Below are positions 41,726 to 50,109 of a stretch of 64,000 bases of DNA, in pieces. This DNA comes from Gp1-AA145 sp963757135 (GTDB taxonomy: Bacteria; Acidobacteriota; Terriglobia; Terriglobales; Acidobacteriaceae). Made by a program: the position numbers and the translations under genes. How positions within the stretch are numbered: position 1 is the first letter of the stretch; every line of letters begins with the position of its first letter. Under the pieces are notes generated by a model, which did no database searches, was not told the origin of the DNA, and was given only the letters and a program-made list of their open reading frames with translations. The DNA is taken from contig CAVWQE010000003.1 in the NCBI GenBank assembly GCA_963757135.1, forward strand, positions 1 to 64,000, read 5' to 3'.

Positions 41726-42985
41726 TTACTGATGTAAAAGCTGCTTTACCGTGTCCCAGACGAATGGGACCGAGAGAACGATCATCACCGCCGTAAGACC
41801 CCACGCGACGACGTTGTAGGTCTTCGAGTTTACATACTCGCCCATCAGGTCTTTCTTATTAACCAGCAGCAGCATGAAGATCAACACCGGCGCAATGGCG
41901 ACGCCGTTCAGGGCCTGAGAGTAGAGCTGAATTTTGATCAGCGGCAGGCGCGGCAGGAGGATAAGGCCGGCGCCGGCGGCAATCAGGATGGTGTAGAGCC
42001 AGTAAAAGACAGGCGCCTCGGAAAATCTTTTGCCTACTCCAGATTCAAATCCCAGGCCTTCGCAGACGGTATAAGCGGTCGAAAGCGGAAGAATTGAAGC
42101 CGCAAAGAGAGAGGCATTGAAAAGCCCGACCGCGAACAGAATATAGGCATAATCGCCGGCCAAAGGCCGCAGCGCTTCTGCCGCGTCCTTGGCGTCGTTG
42201 ATGTTGTGAACCCCATGCACGAACAACGTTGCCGCGCACGCGACAATGATGAACCACGCCACCACGTCCGTAAAAATACAGCCGGCAACTACGTCCAGGC
42301 GGGAGGCCTTGTATTGCCGCCGCGTTACTCCCTTCTCCACCACTGACGATTGCAGGTAAAACTGCATCCAGGGTGCGATCGTCGTCCCGATCACAGTGAT
42401 GGTCATGAAAAGATAGTCGTGCCGGAAAAGCTCTTTGCCAGGCAGCTTGACGGTGCCGACAGCCGCTTTGATCCAATCCGGCTTGGCTAGAACTCCGGCG
42501 GCGATGTAGGTGATGTAAATGAATGATGCGACCAGAAATATTTTCTCGACGCCTTTGTACTGACCCTTGACGATAATCAGCCAGACAATAACCGCACACA
42601 CCGGGACGGTGTAGTACTTGGAAAGGCCGAATAGTTCGAGGCTGCCGGCGATACCCGCGAATTCCCCAAGAATATTGCCGAAGTTGATGAAGAGGATTAC
42701 GGCCATCATGAAAAACGTGATGCGAAAGCCAAACTCTTCGCGAATGAGGTCGCTCAGGCCCTTGCCGGTGACCGCGCCCATGCGCGCCGATATCTCCTGC
42801 ACCACGATCAGCGCCAGCGTAACCGGAATCATCGTCCACAGCAGTTGATATCCGAACTGCGCGCCTGCCTGCGAATACGTGACGATTCCGTTGGCGTCGT
42901 TGTCCACGTTCGCCGTGATAAAGCCCGGCCCTACGACCGCAAAGAACAGCAGTATCCGGGTTCGCCACCGTTTAAAGAATCTCAT
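41726..42985 (-). CDS. Nramp-family divalent metal transporter (variant metal site)
   Basis: A 419-residue, about 11-TM protein of the Nramp/SLC11 fold. TM1 has GPGFITANVDNDANGIVTYS, so the canonical DPGN of TM1 reads D30-A-N-G here. At TM6 the aligned AxxM motif reads TTIAPWMQFYL, placing Ala204 where Mn/Fe transporters have the soft ligand Met. The rest (ISARMGAVTGKGLSDLIREEFG, FINFGNILGEFAGIAG) follows the family closely. The hard-site change suggests Mg2+ or Mn2+ rather than Fe2+. A free-standing MgtE-N/CBS gene lies upstream on the same strand and may regulate it. Confidence 0.8.
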   Translation of the reverse strand: MRFFKRWRTRILLFFAVVGPGFITANVDNDANGIVTYSQAGAQFGYQLLWTMIPVTLALIVVQEISARMGAVTGKGLSDLIREEFGFRITFFMMAVILFINFGNILGEFAGIAGSLELFGLSKYYTVPVCAVIVWLIIVKGQYKGVEKIFLVASFIYITYIAAGVLAKPDWIKAAVGTVKLPGKELFRHDYLFMTITVIGTTIAPWMQFYLQSSVVEKGVTRRQYKASRLDVVAGCIFTDVVAWFIIVACAATLFVHGVHNINDAKDAAEALRPLAGDYAYILFAVGLFNASLFAASILPLSTAYTVCEGLGFESGVGKRFSEAPVFYWLYTILIAAGAGLILLPRLPLIKIQLYSQALNGVAIAPVLIFMLLLVNKKDLMGEYVNSKTYNVVAWGLTAVMIVLSVPFVWDTVKQLLHQ

Positions 42986-43089
42986 GGGCCAAACAATTGT
43001 TTTGGATTTGAAAGCGCGTCAGTGCGGCTTTTCAGAATAAACGGAGAGCAGGGAATTTGGATAGGTCAAAGTTTCCGGTGTCGTTCAGC

Positions 43090-44328
43090 CTACAACTTCG
43101 CCCGCAGCAAACTGATCACATCATCCGAAGTGATGACACCGGTCAGTTTGTCGTCGTCATCAACCACCGGAAGGGTGATCAGGTTGTACTTGTCGAATAA
43201 TTCTGCGACTTGTTTCTCGCGCGCGCCGGCATGCGTGGATATCAGTGGCGCCTGTGTCAGGGAAGATAGCTTATCATCGGCCTTCGCCAGCACAATTTTC
43301 GCCAGCGGCACCGCCCCTATCAGGCGGCCATCCTTGTCCACCAGATACATCGTGCTGACCGTCTCTACCCCGCCTTCGAAATTGCGTAGCGCCTCGATCC
43401 CGTCGTTTACTGTGGCCTGCTCGTCCAGCGCCAGGTACTCGGTATTCATGCGGCCGGCGGCCGTGGTCTCGCCGAATTCGAGCAATTCGGCAACCTCGTC
43501 GCGCTCTTCCTTATCCATCTCCCGCAAGATTTCGGTGGTTGTTTCTTCCGGTAGGTCGGCGAGAAGATCGGCAGCGGCATCGGGATTCATCTCCCCGACA
43601 ATGTCGGCAGCGCGGTCGGAATCCAGCGACTCCAGAATAGATCTCTTCACCCGAGGCTGAACTTCTTCGAGAGCACCGGCAGCTATTTCTTCGTCCAAAG
43701 TCTCGAACACCGCCTCGCGTTCTTGTGGCGCCAGTTCTTCGATGATGTCGGCAATGTCTGCCGGGTGCAGCTTCGCCAGGCGCTCGTGCGAAATTTTCAA
43801 CTTCACCCGCCGCGCCGGATCGATCTCGATCAGGTCAACAAACTCCCACGGAATAAGCCGCGGTGGGATTCTTTGCAGCAGGACTTTCAGGGCAGCCATG
43901 GGGACGACGCCTTTGAGCAGGCGCCGCACTGCGCCGCGCGGCCCTACATCAACCGAGCCTATTTTCAACTGAATACGACCGTCCGTAGTTTCCGGGTGAA
44001 GATCTACGTCATTGACCCGCACCACTTTGCGTCCGTGGACATCGATGATCTGCTGATCGAGCAAGTCGCGCTCGAGCAGGAACAGCCCATCGGACTGCGC
44101 CTCAACCCAGTCCGATGCCGGAGACGAAGCCCGCACCCCACCGTTGAGCGAAGTCACCGCCGCAAACGGCAGCACACGGTCGCCCTGCTTGGTACGTACG
44201 ATCAGATTAGAAACCCGCGCCAGGTCTTCGGCCGGGGTGAGCGCCACTTCGCGCACCCGTCCGCAAGGCGCGCCGGAAGGTCCAATCACCGGCGTACCCA
44301 GCAGTTCGGTAAGCGCGAGCATGCTCAT
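43090..44328 (-). CDS. MgtE intracellular-domain and CBS-pair protein without transporter domain
   Basis: A 412-residue soluble protein. The N-terminal part (LLGTPVIGPSGAPCGRVREVALTP and a second similar unit KVVRVNDVDLHPE) looks like PRC-barrel units. The MgtE-N superhelical domain follows from about residue 190 (LHPADIADIIEELAPQEREAVFETLDEE, EMNPDAAADLLADLPEETTTEILREM), then a CBS pair (NTEYLALDEQATVNDGIEALRN, PLISTHAGAREKQVAELFDKYNLITLPVVD). MgtE senses Mg2+ with exactly these domains, but no channel TM domain follows. The Nramp gene lies downstream on the same strand, so a Mg2+-gated Nramp system is likely. Confidence 0.85.
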   Translation of the reverse strand: MSMLALTELLGTPVIGPSGAPCGRVREVALTPAEDLARVSNLIVRTKQGDRVLPFAAVTSLNGGVRASSPASDWVEAQSDGLFLLERDLLDQQIIDVHGRKVVRVNDVDLHPETTDGRIQLKIGSVDVGPRGAVRRLLKGVVPMAALKVLLQRIPPRLIPWEFVDLIEIDPARRVKLKISHERLAKLHPADIADIIEELAPQEREAVFETLDEEIAAGALEEVQPRVKRSILESLDSDRAADIVGEMNPDAAADLLADLPEETTTEILREMDKEERDEVAELLEFGETTAAGRMNTEYLALDEQATVNDGIEALRNFEGGVETVSTMYLVDKDGRLIGAVPLAKIVLAKADDKLSSLTQAPLISTHAGAREKQVAELFDKYNLITLPVVDDDDKLTGVITSDDVISLLRAKL

Positions 44329-44499
44329 AGTTTGAGCATGTGCCGAGAAGGGGAGCGGTGTCAATAAAAAGCAAAAACTTTTTGCGAACAGCTGGCCAGT
44401 GGACACCTCTCTAACAAAGTACAGTGCGATACACCTGGAGAGGAGTAGGCTCCTCACCACAAATTCCAATACAATTGTTCAGTCAAAGACAAACGCCTC

Positions 44500-45363
44500 A
44501 TGACTGCCACCCGCGCAACCCGGACCCAAACCACCGCATCTGCAGTGCCGCCGGTCCCGCTGACCGTAGAGGGTTACAGCGTGTTGCATCAGATGATGCG
44601 GTTCAAATGGTCAGCCTGGCGGCAGCTACGGCCGGCATTTAAGACCGAGATTGTCCATGAAGCGGCGGGGCTTCTCAGCAAGATGGAGCAGAACGCCAAC
44701 GGGCAGTCCGCGCTGTATTCGATCCTGGGGCACAAGGGCGATCTGATGTTCGTGCACTTCCGCCGCAGCTTTGAAGAGCTGAATGCGGCTGAGTTGCAGT
44801 TGGCCAATCTCCGGCTGAGTGAATATCTGGAACCGGCGACCTCTTATTTGTCGATCATTGAACTCGGGCTTTATGAATCCACGGTAAAAACCTACGCCGA
44901 ACTGACGGAGCAGGGAATTGAGCCGCATACCGAAGAATGGAAGCGTGCCATCAATGAGACCCTGGTCCGGCAGCGCGAAGCCATGCGGCCTCGGTTATTT
45001 CCCGACATTCCGCCTAGCAAATATGTTTGTTTTTATCCCATGGACCGCCGCCGTGGCGAAGACAAGAACTGGTACACGCTTCCTATCGAAGAACGGGCCC
45101 GTCAGATGTACGAGCATGGGCTGGTCGGCCGGCGCTATGCGGGCGAGGTAAAGCAGATCATTACCGGCTCGATCGGGTTTGACGACTGGGAGTGGGGCGT
45201 CGATCTTTTTGCCGACGATCCCCTGGTGTTCAAGAAGCTGATCTACGAAATGCGCTTCGACGAAGTCAGCGCTGTTTACGCGCTGTTCGGTACGTTTTAC
45301 GTCGGCGTGCGCTGCTCGTGGTGCAACCTGGGCAAACTACTGAGCGGCAAAGCCCCGTGCTAA
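44500..45363 (+). CDS. hemQ: coproheme decarboxylase HemQ/ChdC (chlorite dismutase family)
   Basis: A 287-residue chlorite-dismutase-fold protein of the HemQ branch. FYPMDRRRGEDKNWYTLPIEERARQMYEHGLVGRRY contains the YPM(D)RR segment near the active site and the His (in EHG) expected as proximal haem ligand; the end has GSIGFDDWEWGVDLFADDPLVFKKLIYEMRFDEVSA. It converts coproheme to haem b in the coproporphyrin pathway. An extra C-terminal segment with three Cys (CSWC and a last Cys) is unusual. Genes for a MobA-like and a HAD protein follow on the same strand. Confidence 0.88.
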   Translation: MTATRATRTQTTASAVPPVPLTVEGYSVLHQMMRFKWSAWRQLRPAFKTEIVHEAAGLLSKMEQNANGQSALYSILGHKGDLMFVHFRRSFEELNAAELQLANLRLSEYLEPATSYLSIIELGLYESTVKTYAELTEQGIEPHTEEWKRAINETLVRQREAMRPRLFPDIPPSKYVCFYPMDRRRGEDKNWYTLPIEERARQMYEHGLVGRRYAGEVKQIITGSIGFDDWEWGVDLFADDPLVFKKLIYEMRFDEVSAVYALFGTFYVGVRCSWCNLGKLLSGKAPC

Positions 45364-45370
45364 CTCCAAC

Positions 45371-45976
45371 ATGACCGATCTTTGCGGAGTGATTCTCGCT
45401 GCCGGCGCGTCCTCGCGCATGGGCGGCGACAAAGCGCTGCTGCCGTGGCCCAAGGGAGCGGCCGCGAGCGGCACCTTTCTTTCGGCAGTGATTCGTGCCT
45501 TTTCGGCGCATTGCGACCTGGTCATCGTAGTCGTCGGAGAAAATGAGCCAATATTGACTCCGATCGTTTACGCTGAAGGCGCATTTCTCGTCCGCAATCC
45601 CGAGCCTGAGCGTGGACAGTTCAGCTCGCTCCAGACCGGCCTGCATGACGTGCTCAATCGGGGCCGAGACAGTGCGATGATCACTCTGGTCGATCGTCCT
45701 CCACCCGCCGGAGATACTCTGCGTAAGCTGGTCAATGCCTACGCGACTCGCGATCACAACATCTGGGCTATCGTTCCCGAATACAGGGGCAGACACGGCC
45801 ATCCTATACTGATTGGACGCGAACTGATCGAAGCGTTTCTAGAGCCTCCCACGACCTCGAACGCCCGCGAAATCCTGCACGCCCATGCGGGCCGGATCGC
45901 CTATTTCGAAGTCGATGACCCTCGGGTCACCACAAACGTGAATACTCCAGCGGACTACGCCTCGTTAGAATCGTGA
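45371..45976 (+). CDS. MobA/MocA-like nucleotidyltransferase
   Basis: A 201-residue GT-A-type nucleotidyltransferase: GVILAAGASSRMGGDKALLPW (nucleotide site), RNPEPERGQFSSLQTGLHD, then TLVDRPPPAGDTLRKLV, where the usual DQP metal motif reads DRP, and GRHGHPILIGRELIEAFL, ending VTTNVNTPADYASL. The family includes MobA and MocA of molybdenum-cofactor maturation and many NTP transferases of unknown substrate. It begins 8 bases after hemQ. Confidence 0.8.
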   Translation: MTDLCGVILAAGASSRMGGDKALLPWPKGAAASGTFLSAVIRAFSAHCDLVIVVVGENEPILTPIVYAEGAFLVRNPEPERGQFSSLQTGLHDVLNRGRDSAMITLVDRPPPAGDTLRKLVNAYATRDHNIWAIVPEYRGRHGHPILIGRELIEAFLEPPTTSNAREILHAHAGRIAYFEVDDPRVTTNVNTPADYASLES

Positions 45977-45997
45977 TTTGCGGTTACACAATCTTTC

Positions 45998-46705
45998 ATG
46001 AGTACTATCCCCAAATCTTCCGCCTTCATCGAATCCATTCTTCGTCTTCGCCCGGCCCTCGCCGTCTTCGATTGTGACGGCACGCTCTGGTCCGGAGACG
46101 CTGGCGAGCGTTTCTTCGATTGGGAACTCAATCGCGGTGTTGTCTCTGACGAGGTTGTCCGCTGGGCGCGCAGCCGGTACAACGAGTACAAGGCGGGCAA
46201 CGTAAGCGAGGACGAGATGTGCGGCGACATGGTGACGCTGCACCAAGGCCTGCGGGAAGAAGAGGTCTTGGGCCTGTCGGCGGAATTCTTCGAGGAGCAT
46301 TTCACCCGGCGTATTTTCCCCGATATGCGCCAACTCATTGGCGAGTTGCAGAGTTGCGGTTGCGATGTGTGGGCAGTCTCCTCTACCAATCAATGGACGA
46401 TTCAGGCGGCGATGCGGCACTTCGGCATTGCCGAAGACAAGATTCTGGCTGCTCTGTCAGTGGTTGAAAACGGCCTCATTACTGACCGCTTGGTGCGCGT
46501 CCCGTCGGGAATTGGAAAACCTAAAGCGATACTTGAAGTGATCGGCCGCCCTCCTGACGTCGCCTTCGGCAACTCCCGTTGGGACGCCGAGATGCTGCGA
46601 ATTTCCCGCTATCCGGTTGCGGTCAATCCCAATCCTGACCTCGAAGAGCTTGCGCGCGAACGCGAGTGGACGATCTATTGGCCTCAGGATCAAAGCCAAA
46701 GCTGA
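45998..46705 (+). CDS. HAD-IB family phosphatase (SerB-like)
   Basis: A 235-residue HAD hydrolase. Motif I is VFDCDGTLWSGDAGERFF, motif II SSTNQWT, and motif III/IV are in GIGKPKAILEVIGRPPDVAFGNSRWDAEML. A cap segment (RSRYNEYKAGNVSEDEMCGDMVTLHQGL) matches the phosphoserine-phosphatase-like type. The exact substrate is open. It follows the MobA-like gene by 21 bases. Confidence 0.82.
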   Translation: MSTIPKSSAFIESILRLRPALAVFDCDGTLWSGDAGERFFDWELNRGVVSDEVVRWARSRYNEYKAGNVSEDEMCGDMVTLHQGLREEEVLGLSAEFFEEHFTRRIFPDMRQLIGELQSCGCDVWAVSSTNQWTIQAAMRHFGIAEDKILAALSVVENGLITDRLVRVPSGIGKPKAILEVIGRPPDVAFGNSRWDAEMLRISRYPVAVNPNPDLEELAREREWTIYWPQDQSQS

Positions 46706-46790
46706 TCGTCATGTGGCCGCACTGCTTTCCCAGTCGAACATCATATCCAGCTCAGGTTATTGTGCTAGACTCCTTCGCCGTGGAGGATTT

Positions 46791-46973
46791 ATGGCAAAAA
46801 CAGTAAGCTGCAGAGATGTTGGGGCCGATTGCGATTTTGTCGCCCGCGGCAACAGCGAGGAAGAAGTACTGAGCAAGGTCTCGGAGCATGCCCGAACCGC
46901 GCACAAGATGAGCGAGATACCTCCGGAAGTTGCGGACAAAGTGCGCGCTGCCATTCACGACGAAGCGGCATAG
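46791..46973 (+). CDS. DUF1059 family small protein
   Basis: A 60-residue protein, MAKTVSCRDVGADCDFVARG, then EEEVLSKVSEHARTAHKM, the DUF1059 pattern with two conserved Cys and a His. GGAGG lies 7-8 bases upstream of ATG 46791. Function unknown; the Cys/His positions might bind metal. It lies 85 bases after the HAD gene, followed by a terminator. Confidence 0.85.
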   Translation: MAKTVSCRDVGADCDFVARGNSEEEVLSKVSEHARTAHKMSEIPPEVADKVRAAIHDEAA

Positions 46974-46986
46974 TCCAGCGAAACCC

Positions 46987-47027
46987 GGTGCGATGGTCGC
47001 GCAACAAACCGTCGCACCTTCTCTTTT
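46987..47027. terminator. intrinsic terminator between DUF1059 and cmk
   Basis: GGTGCGA (46987-46993) pairs with TCGCACC (47012-47018) and is followed by TTCTCTTTT on the plus strand. It ends the hemQ-to-DUF1059 gene run; the loop is long, so strength is uncertain. Confidence 0.45.
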
Positions 47028-47042
47028 ACGACCCAGATCTGT

Positions 47043-47732
47043 TTAGGTTCGAGATTTTCCCAGCTTCACTTCCACCAACGCGCTTACCCGATCGAGAACC
47101 GCGTCTTCCGAAAGCGCAGTCGAATCGAGGACCACTGCATCCGTTGCTGGCTCAAGCGGCGAGTTGGCCCGGGTGCGGTCCCGCCGGTCACGGTCGCGCA
47201 ACTCCGCGGCCATCGAATCAGCCGAGGCGCCGCGAGAATGGTGTTGCTGAATGCGGCGCTGCTCGCGGATTACCGGGTCCGCATCGAGAAAAATCTTGAT
47301 GTCGGCATCCGGAAAAACTACGGTGCCGATATCCCGCCCTTCCATCACCACTCCGCCGTTAACGCCAAGTTCACGCTGGCGCGCCACCATCCACTCGCGC
47401 ACCTTGGGATGCACGGAGACGCGCGACGCGGCCTCCGACACATCGGTCTCGCGCGCGCGCTGGGTGACGTCGCGGCCATCGAGCAGTACCCGGTTCCCGC
47501 CCAGCGTCGGCTCAAGTTTGATGCGCGAGTTGTGGGCCAGCCAGTCAAGGGCATCCTCATCATCGAACGAAATATCGTTCTCGATCGCTTTAAGTGCAAG
47601 CGCCCGGTACATGGCGCCGCTTTCGAGGTTTACGTATCCGAGTTTGCGCGCCAGCCGCGATGCGACCGTACTCTTTCCCGCGCCGGCAGGGCCGTCAATG
47701 GCAATGATCAATTTGCGAGAAGAATCACCCAT
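47043..47732 (-). CDS. cmk: cytidylate kinase
   Basis: A 229-residue CMP kinase. The P-loop is IIAIDGPAGAGKSTVASRLARKLG; LESGAMYRALALKA, VVMEGRDIGTVVFPDADIKIFLDA and RDRRDRTRANSPLEPATDAVVLDST are the family signatures for CMP binding and the lid. It phosphorylates CMP and dCMP. Start ATG 47732. It is convergent with the preceding operon and divergent from the serine hydrolase gene. Confidence 0.96.
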   Translation of the reverse strand: MGDSSRKLIIAIDGPAGAGKSTVASRLARKLGYVNLESGAMYRALALKAIENDISFDDEDALDWLAHNSRIKLEPTLGGNRVLLDGRDVTQRARETDVSEAASRVSVHPKVREWMVARQRELGVNGGVVMEGRDIGTVVFPDADIKIFLDADPVIREQRRIQQHHSRGASADSMAAELRDRDRRDRTRANSPLEPATDAVVLDSTALSEDAVLDRVSALVEVKLGKSRT

Positions 47733-47770
47733 GGGCAAAGATAGGATTGTACACGGGCATCGGAGGAACA

Positions 47771-48877
47771 GTGGCGCTTACCAGATTGCAATTTCGCATT
47801 GCAGTAATCATCTGTTTTTGTGTAACCGCCTTCGCGCAGGAACACAAGTTAGATGACGCGCGGCGGGCGCAACTCGAATCCGCCGTGTCGAAATTTATGA
47901 CGGAAAGTAGTGCCCCCGGAATTTCCGTTGCCGTTGTGGAAGATGGCGAATACGCCTGGTCAGAAGGATTCGGAATGGCCGATCTCGAAAACCTTGTTCC
48001 CGCTACTCCGCAGACTCTGTACCGGCTGGCGTCGATCTCAAAGTCGCTCACCGCAACCGGGGCCATGCAACTTTGGGAGCGCGGCAAGGTCGATCTTGAT
48101 GCGCCGGTGCAAAAATACTGTCCGGCTTTTCCGCAGAAATCGTCTCCGATCACGACTCGCGAAGTTATGGGCCACCTGGGCGGAATCCGGCATTACAAGT
48201 CAGAATCGCAGGACGATCCTGAGATCGGTAACACAAAGCATTTCGACAATCCCATCGCGGCCGGCCTCGACTTCTTCAAAAATGATCCGCTGGTGGCTCC
48301 GCCAGGAACCAAGTTCAGTTATTCCACCCAGGGCTTCACGCTTGTGGGTTGTGTCATAGAAGGTGCGTCAGCGGAGAAATATGTGGACTACATGCGCGAG
48401 AACGTCTTCCTCCCTTCAGGAATGAATGGCACCCGAGCCGACGACCGCTTCGCCATCATTCCTCGTCGCACCCGCTTTTATCACAAAGATGATTCCGGGC
48501 ACGTCGTGAACGCGGAGTTCCTCGATTCCAGTTACAAGATTCCGGGCGGAGGCTGGCTCTCGTCGGCCGACGATATGGCCCGCTTTGAAGTCGCCATTCT
48601 GCATGACAAACTGGTCAAGCCGGCCACTCGCGATCTCATGTGGACTGCGCAAAAATTAGCTGATGGCTCAAAGTCCGAGTATGCGCTGGGGTGGGGCACC
48701 GGAACAAAATTGGGCGTCTTCGACGTTGGTCACGGCGGCGGACAGCAGGGCACCAGCACCTACTTCATGATTGTTCCGGAACGGAGAGATGGCATCGTGG
48801 TACTCGCCAATATGGATAGCGCGGATTGCTCCGCGCTCGCATTCGAGTTGATGAAAATCGTTATGGGGAAGTATTGA
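47771..48877 (+). CDS. exported serine hydrolase (beta-lactamase/LACTB-like)
   Basis: A 368-residue exported protein with a signal peptide (FRIAVIICFCVTAFAQ). Catalytic motifs of the class C-like fold: SISKS (nucleophile Ser and Lys near residue 85), YSTQG (Tyr) and HGGG (K/HTG equivalent). MGHLGGIRHYKSESQDDPEIG resembles the LACTB group rather than true AmpC. It may hydrolyse peptides or D-amino acid bonds. Start GTG 47771 is supported by GGAGGA upstream. Confidence 0.85.
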   Translation: MALTRLQFRIAVIICFCVTAFAQEHKLDDARRAQLESAVSKFMTESSAPGISVAVVEDGEYAWSEGFGMADLENLVPATPQTLYRLASISKSLTATGAMQLWERGKVDLDAPVQKYCPAFPQKSSPITTREVMGHLGGIRHYKSESQDDPEIGNTKHFDNPIAAGLDFFKNDPLVAPPGTKFSYSTQGFTLVGCVIEGASAEKYVDYMRENVFLPSGMNGTRADDRFAIIPRRTRFYHKDDSGHVVNAEFLDSSYKIPGGGWLSSADDMARFEVAILHDKLVKPATRDLMWTAQKLADGSKSEYALGWGTGTKLGVFDVGHGGGQQGTSTYFMIVPERRDGIVVLANMDSADCSALAFELMKIVMGKY

Positions 48878-48900
48878 TCGATCTACGCAAAGCGGCTTGC

Positions 48901-49767
48901 CTACTGCGTCCCCGACCGCCTAACTGGAGCCTGCGTGATCTGTATCAACGACCGGTTGCCCACCGAGACAAAACTCAGCTCGCGGGCGTCGAGTAGCGCA
49001 TTGACGGCTTCGCGCACTTTCGATCGGGGAACAAAATTGCCAAAGAATGATTCCAATTCGGTCGAATCTGCGGCGACCACGCAATCCAGATATTTCGATA
49101 GCAGCGCCGAAAGCGCGGTATTGACCGAGCAGTTCACGCCTTCAGAAACCGCGTCCGGAGCCCAGCGCTGCAGCACATCCCACGACGCGCCTTCACGCTC
49201 GTGATAATCCACCCGGGTAATGCGCAACTTCGACCACAGCTCGGCCAGAGCGCGGTCCAGCGCCGGCGCAGAGATGCCCTTGCCGAGGTCTTCCTGCAGC
49301 TTCAACTTCGAAATCGGCCCCTTGCGATGAATGATTTCGTAGGCATCGCAAGCCAACTGTGAGTAAGGCGACCGTGGCCCGGGCTTCGGCGCCTGACGCG
49401 GATTGCGTTCGCCCACCAGCGCATAAAAGTATGGAAACACCGCCGCCGATAGCAACAGCGCATTGTTCTCGTCGCCGAGGTTCACCTCGTAGGCACACTT
49501 AGCGCGCAGCAACCGGATCATCAGGTTCGTCGCCTCTCGGGCCTGCGGATCGAGGAACGCCCGGTGCCGGGGCAGGCGTTCGTCCGATCCGTACCATGCG
49601 CCGACAAATGTTGGCAGCGGCAACGGCGGTTGCGACGAAGAAGGATAAGTCAGGCAAAACCCACTGCTTTCGATGAAATCGCGCGCCTCGTCCAGGGTAT
49701 GAACCGGCTTGCCGCTAAGATGCCATTTTTCGCGGCGCGATTGAACGAGTTCGTCGGGAGTCATCAT
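48901..49767 (-). CDS. AlkZ-related winged-helix protein
   Basis: A 288-residue protein resembling the YcaQ/AlkZ DNA glycosylase group. LLSAAVFPYFYALVGERNPRQ, KGPISKLKLQEDLGKGISAPALDRALAELWSKLRITRVDYHEREGASWDVL (winged helix) and ALSALLSKYLDCVVAADSTELESFFGNFVPRSKVREAVNALL. The Gln-x-Gln catalytic motif of YcaQ is not obvious, so glycosylase activity is uncertain. It is transcribed toward the serine hydrolase gene and preceded by a small TM gene. Confidence 0.7.
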   Translation of the reverse strand: MMTPDELVQSRREKWHLSGKPVHTLDEARDFIESSGFCLTYPSSSQPPLPLPTFVGAWYGSDERLPRHRAFLDPQAREATNLMIRLLRAKCAYEVNLGDENNALLLSAAVFPYFYALVGERNPRQAPKPGPRSPYSQLACDAYEIIHRKGPISKLKLQEDLGKGISAPALDRALAELWSKLRITRVDYHEREGASWDVLQRWAPDAVSEGVNCSVNTALSALLSKYLDCVVAADSTELESFFGNFVPRSKVREAVNALLDARELSFVSVGNRSLIQITQAPVRRSGTQ

Positions 49768-49792
49768 GGAGTTGAATATTGTGCTAAACGCG

Positions 49793-50083
49793 TCAGCTCT
49801 TGGTAAATTTCGCTTTCAATGCTGTGCCGACAAACGTTCCGATCAGTATCACTGTGATTGCATGCGTCGCCAGAGCCAGAGCGTATTCACTATTGCTCAG
49901 ATAAACCGTCCGGCTATGAATCTTTGCGGCGTGCGTCCGTCCCGATTGCTCGACTGTCGGCCGGCTCTCGCCATAGTAGTGGACCAGATAAACTGTCGAA
50001 ACCATTGCGAACAGTGTCACCACGCCGAGAATAATTGCAGAGCGCTTCAGCCGTCGTTTCCTGTCTGGATCATTGGTTGGCAT
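49793..50083 (-). CDS. small two-TM hypothetical protein
   Basis: A 96-residue protein with TM segments ILGVVTLFAMVSTVYLVHYYG and LALATHAITVILIGTFVGTAL and a basic N-terminus (DPDRKRRLKRS). No family recognised. It lies between mutL and the AlkZ-like gene on the same strand, 27 bases downstream of the mutL stop. Confidence 0.55.
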   Translation of the reverse strand: MPTNDPDRKRRLKRSAIILGVVTLFAMVSTVYLVHYYGESRPTVEQSGRTHAAKIHSRTVYLSNSEYALALATHAITVILIGTFVGTALKAKFTKS

Positions 50084-50109
50084 GCGCTTCTTGGAATCCC
50101 GGTTTCGAG

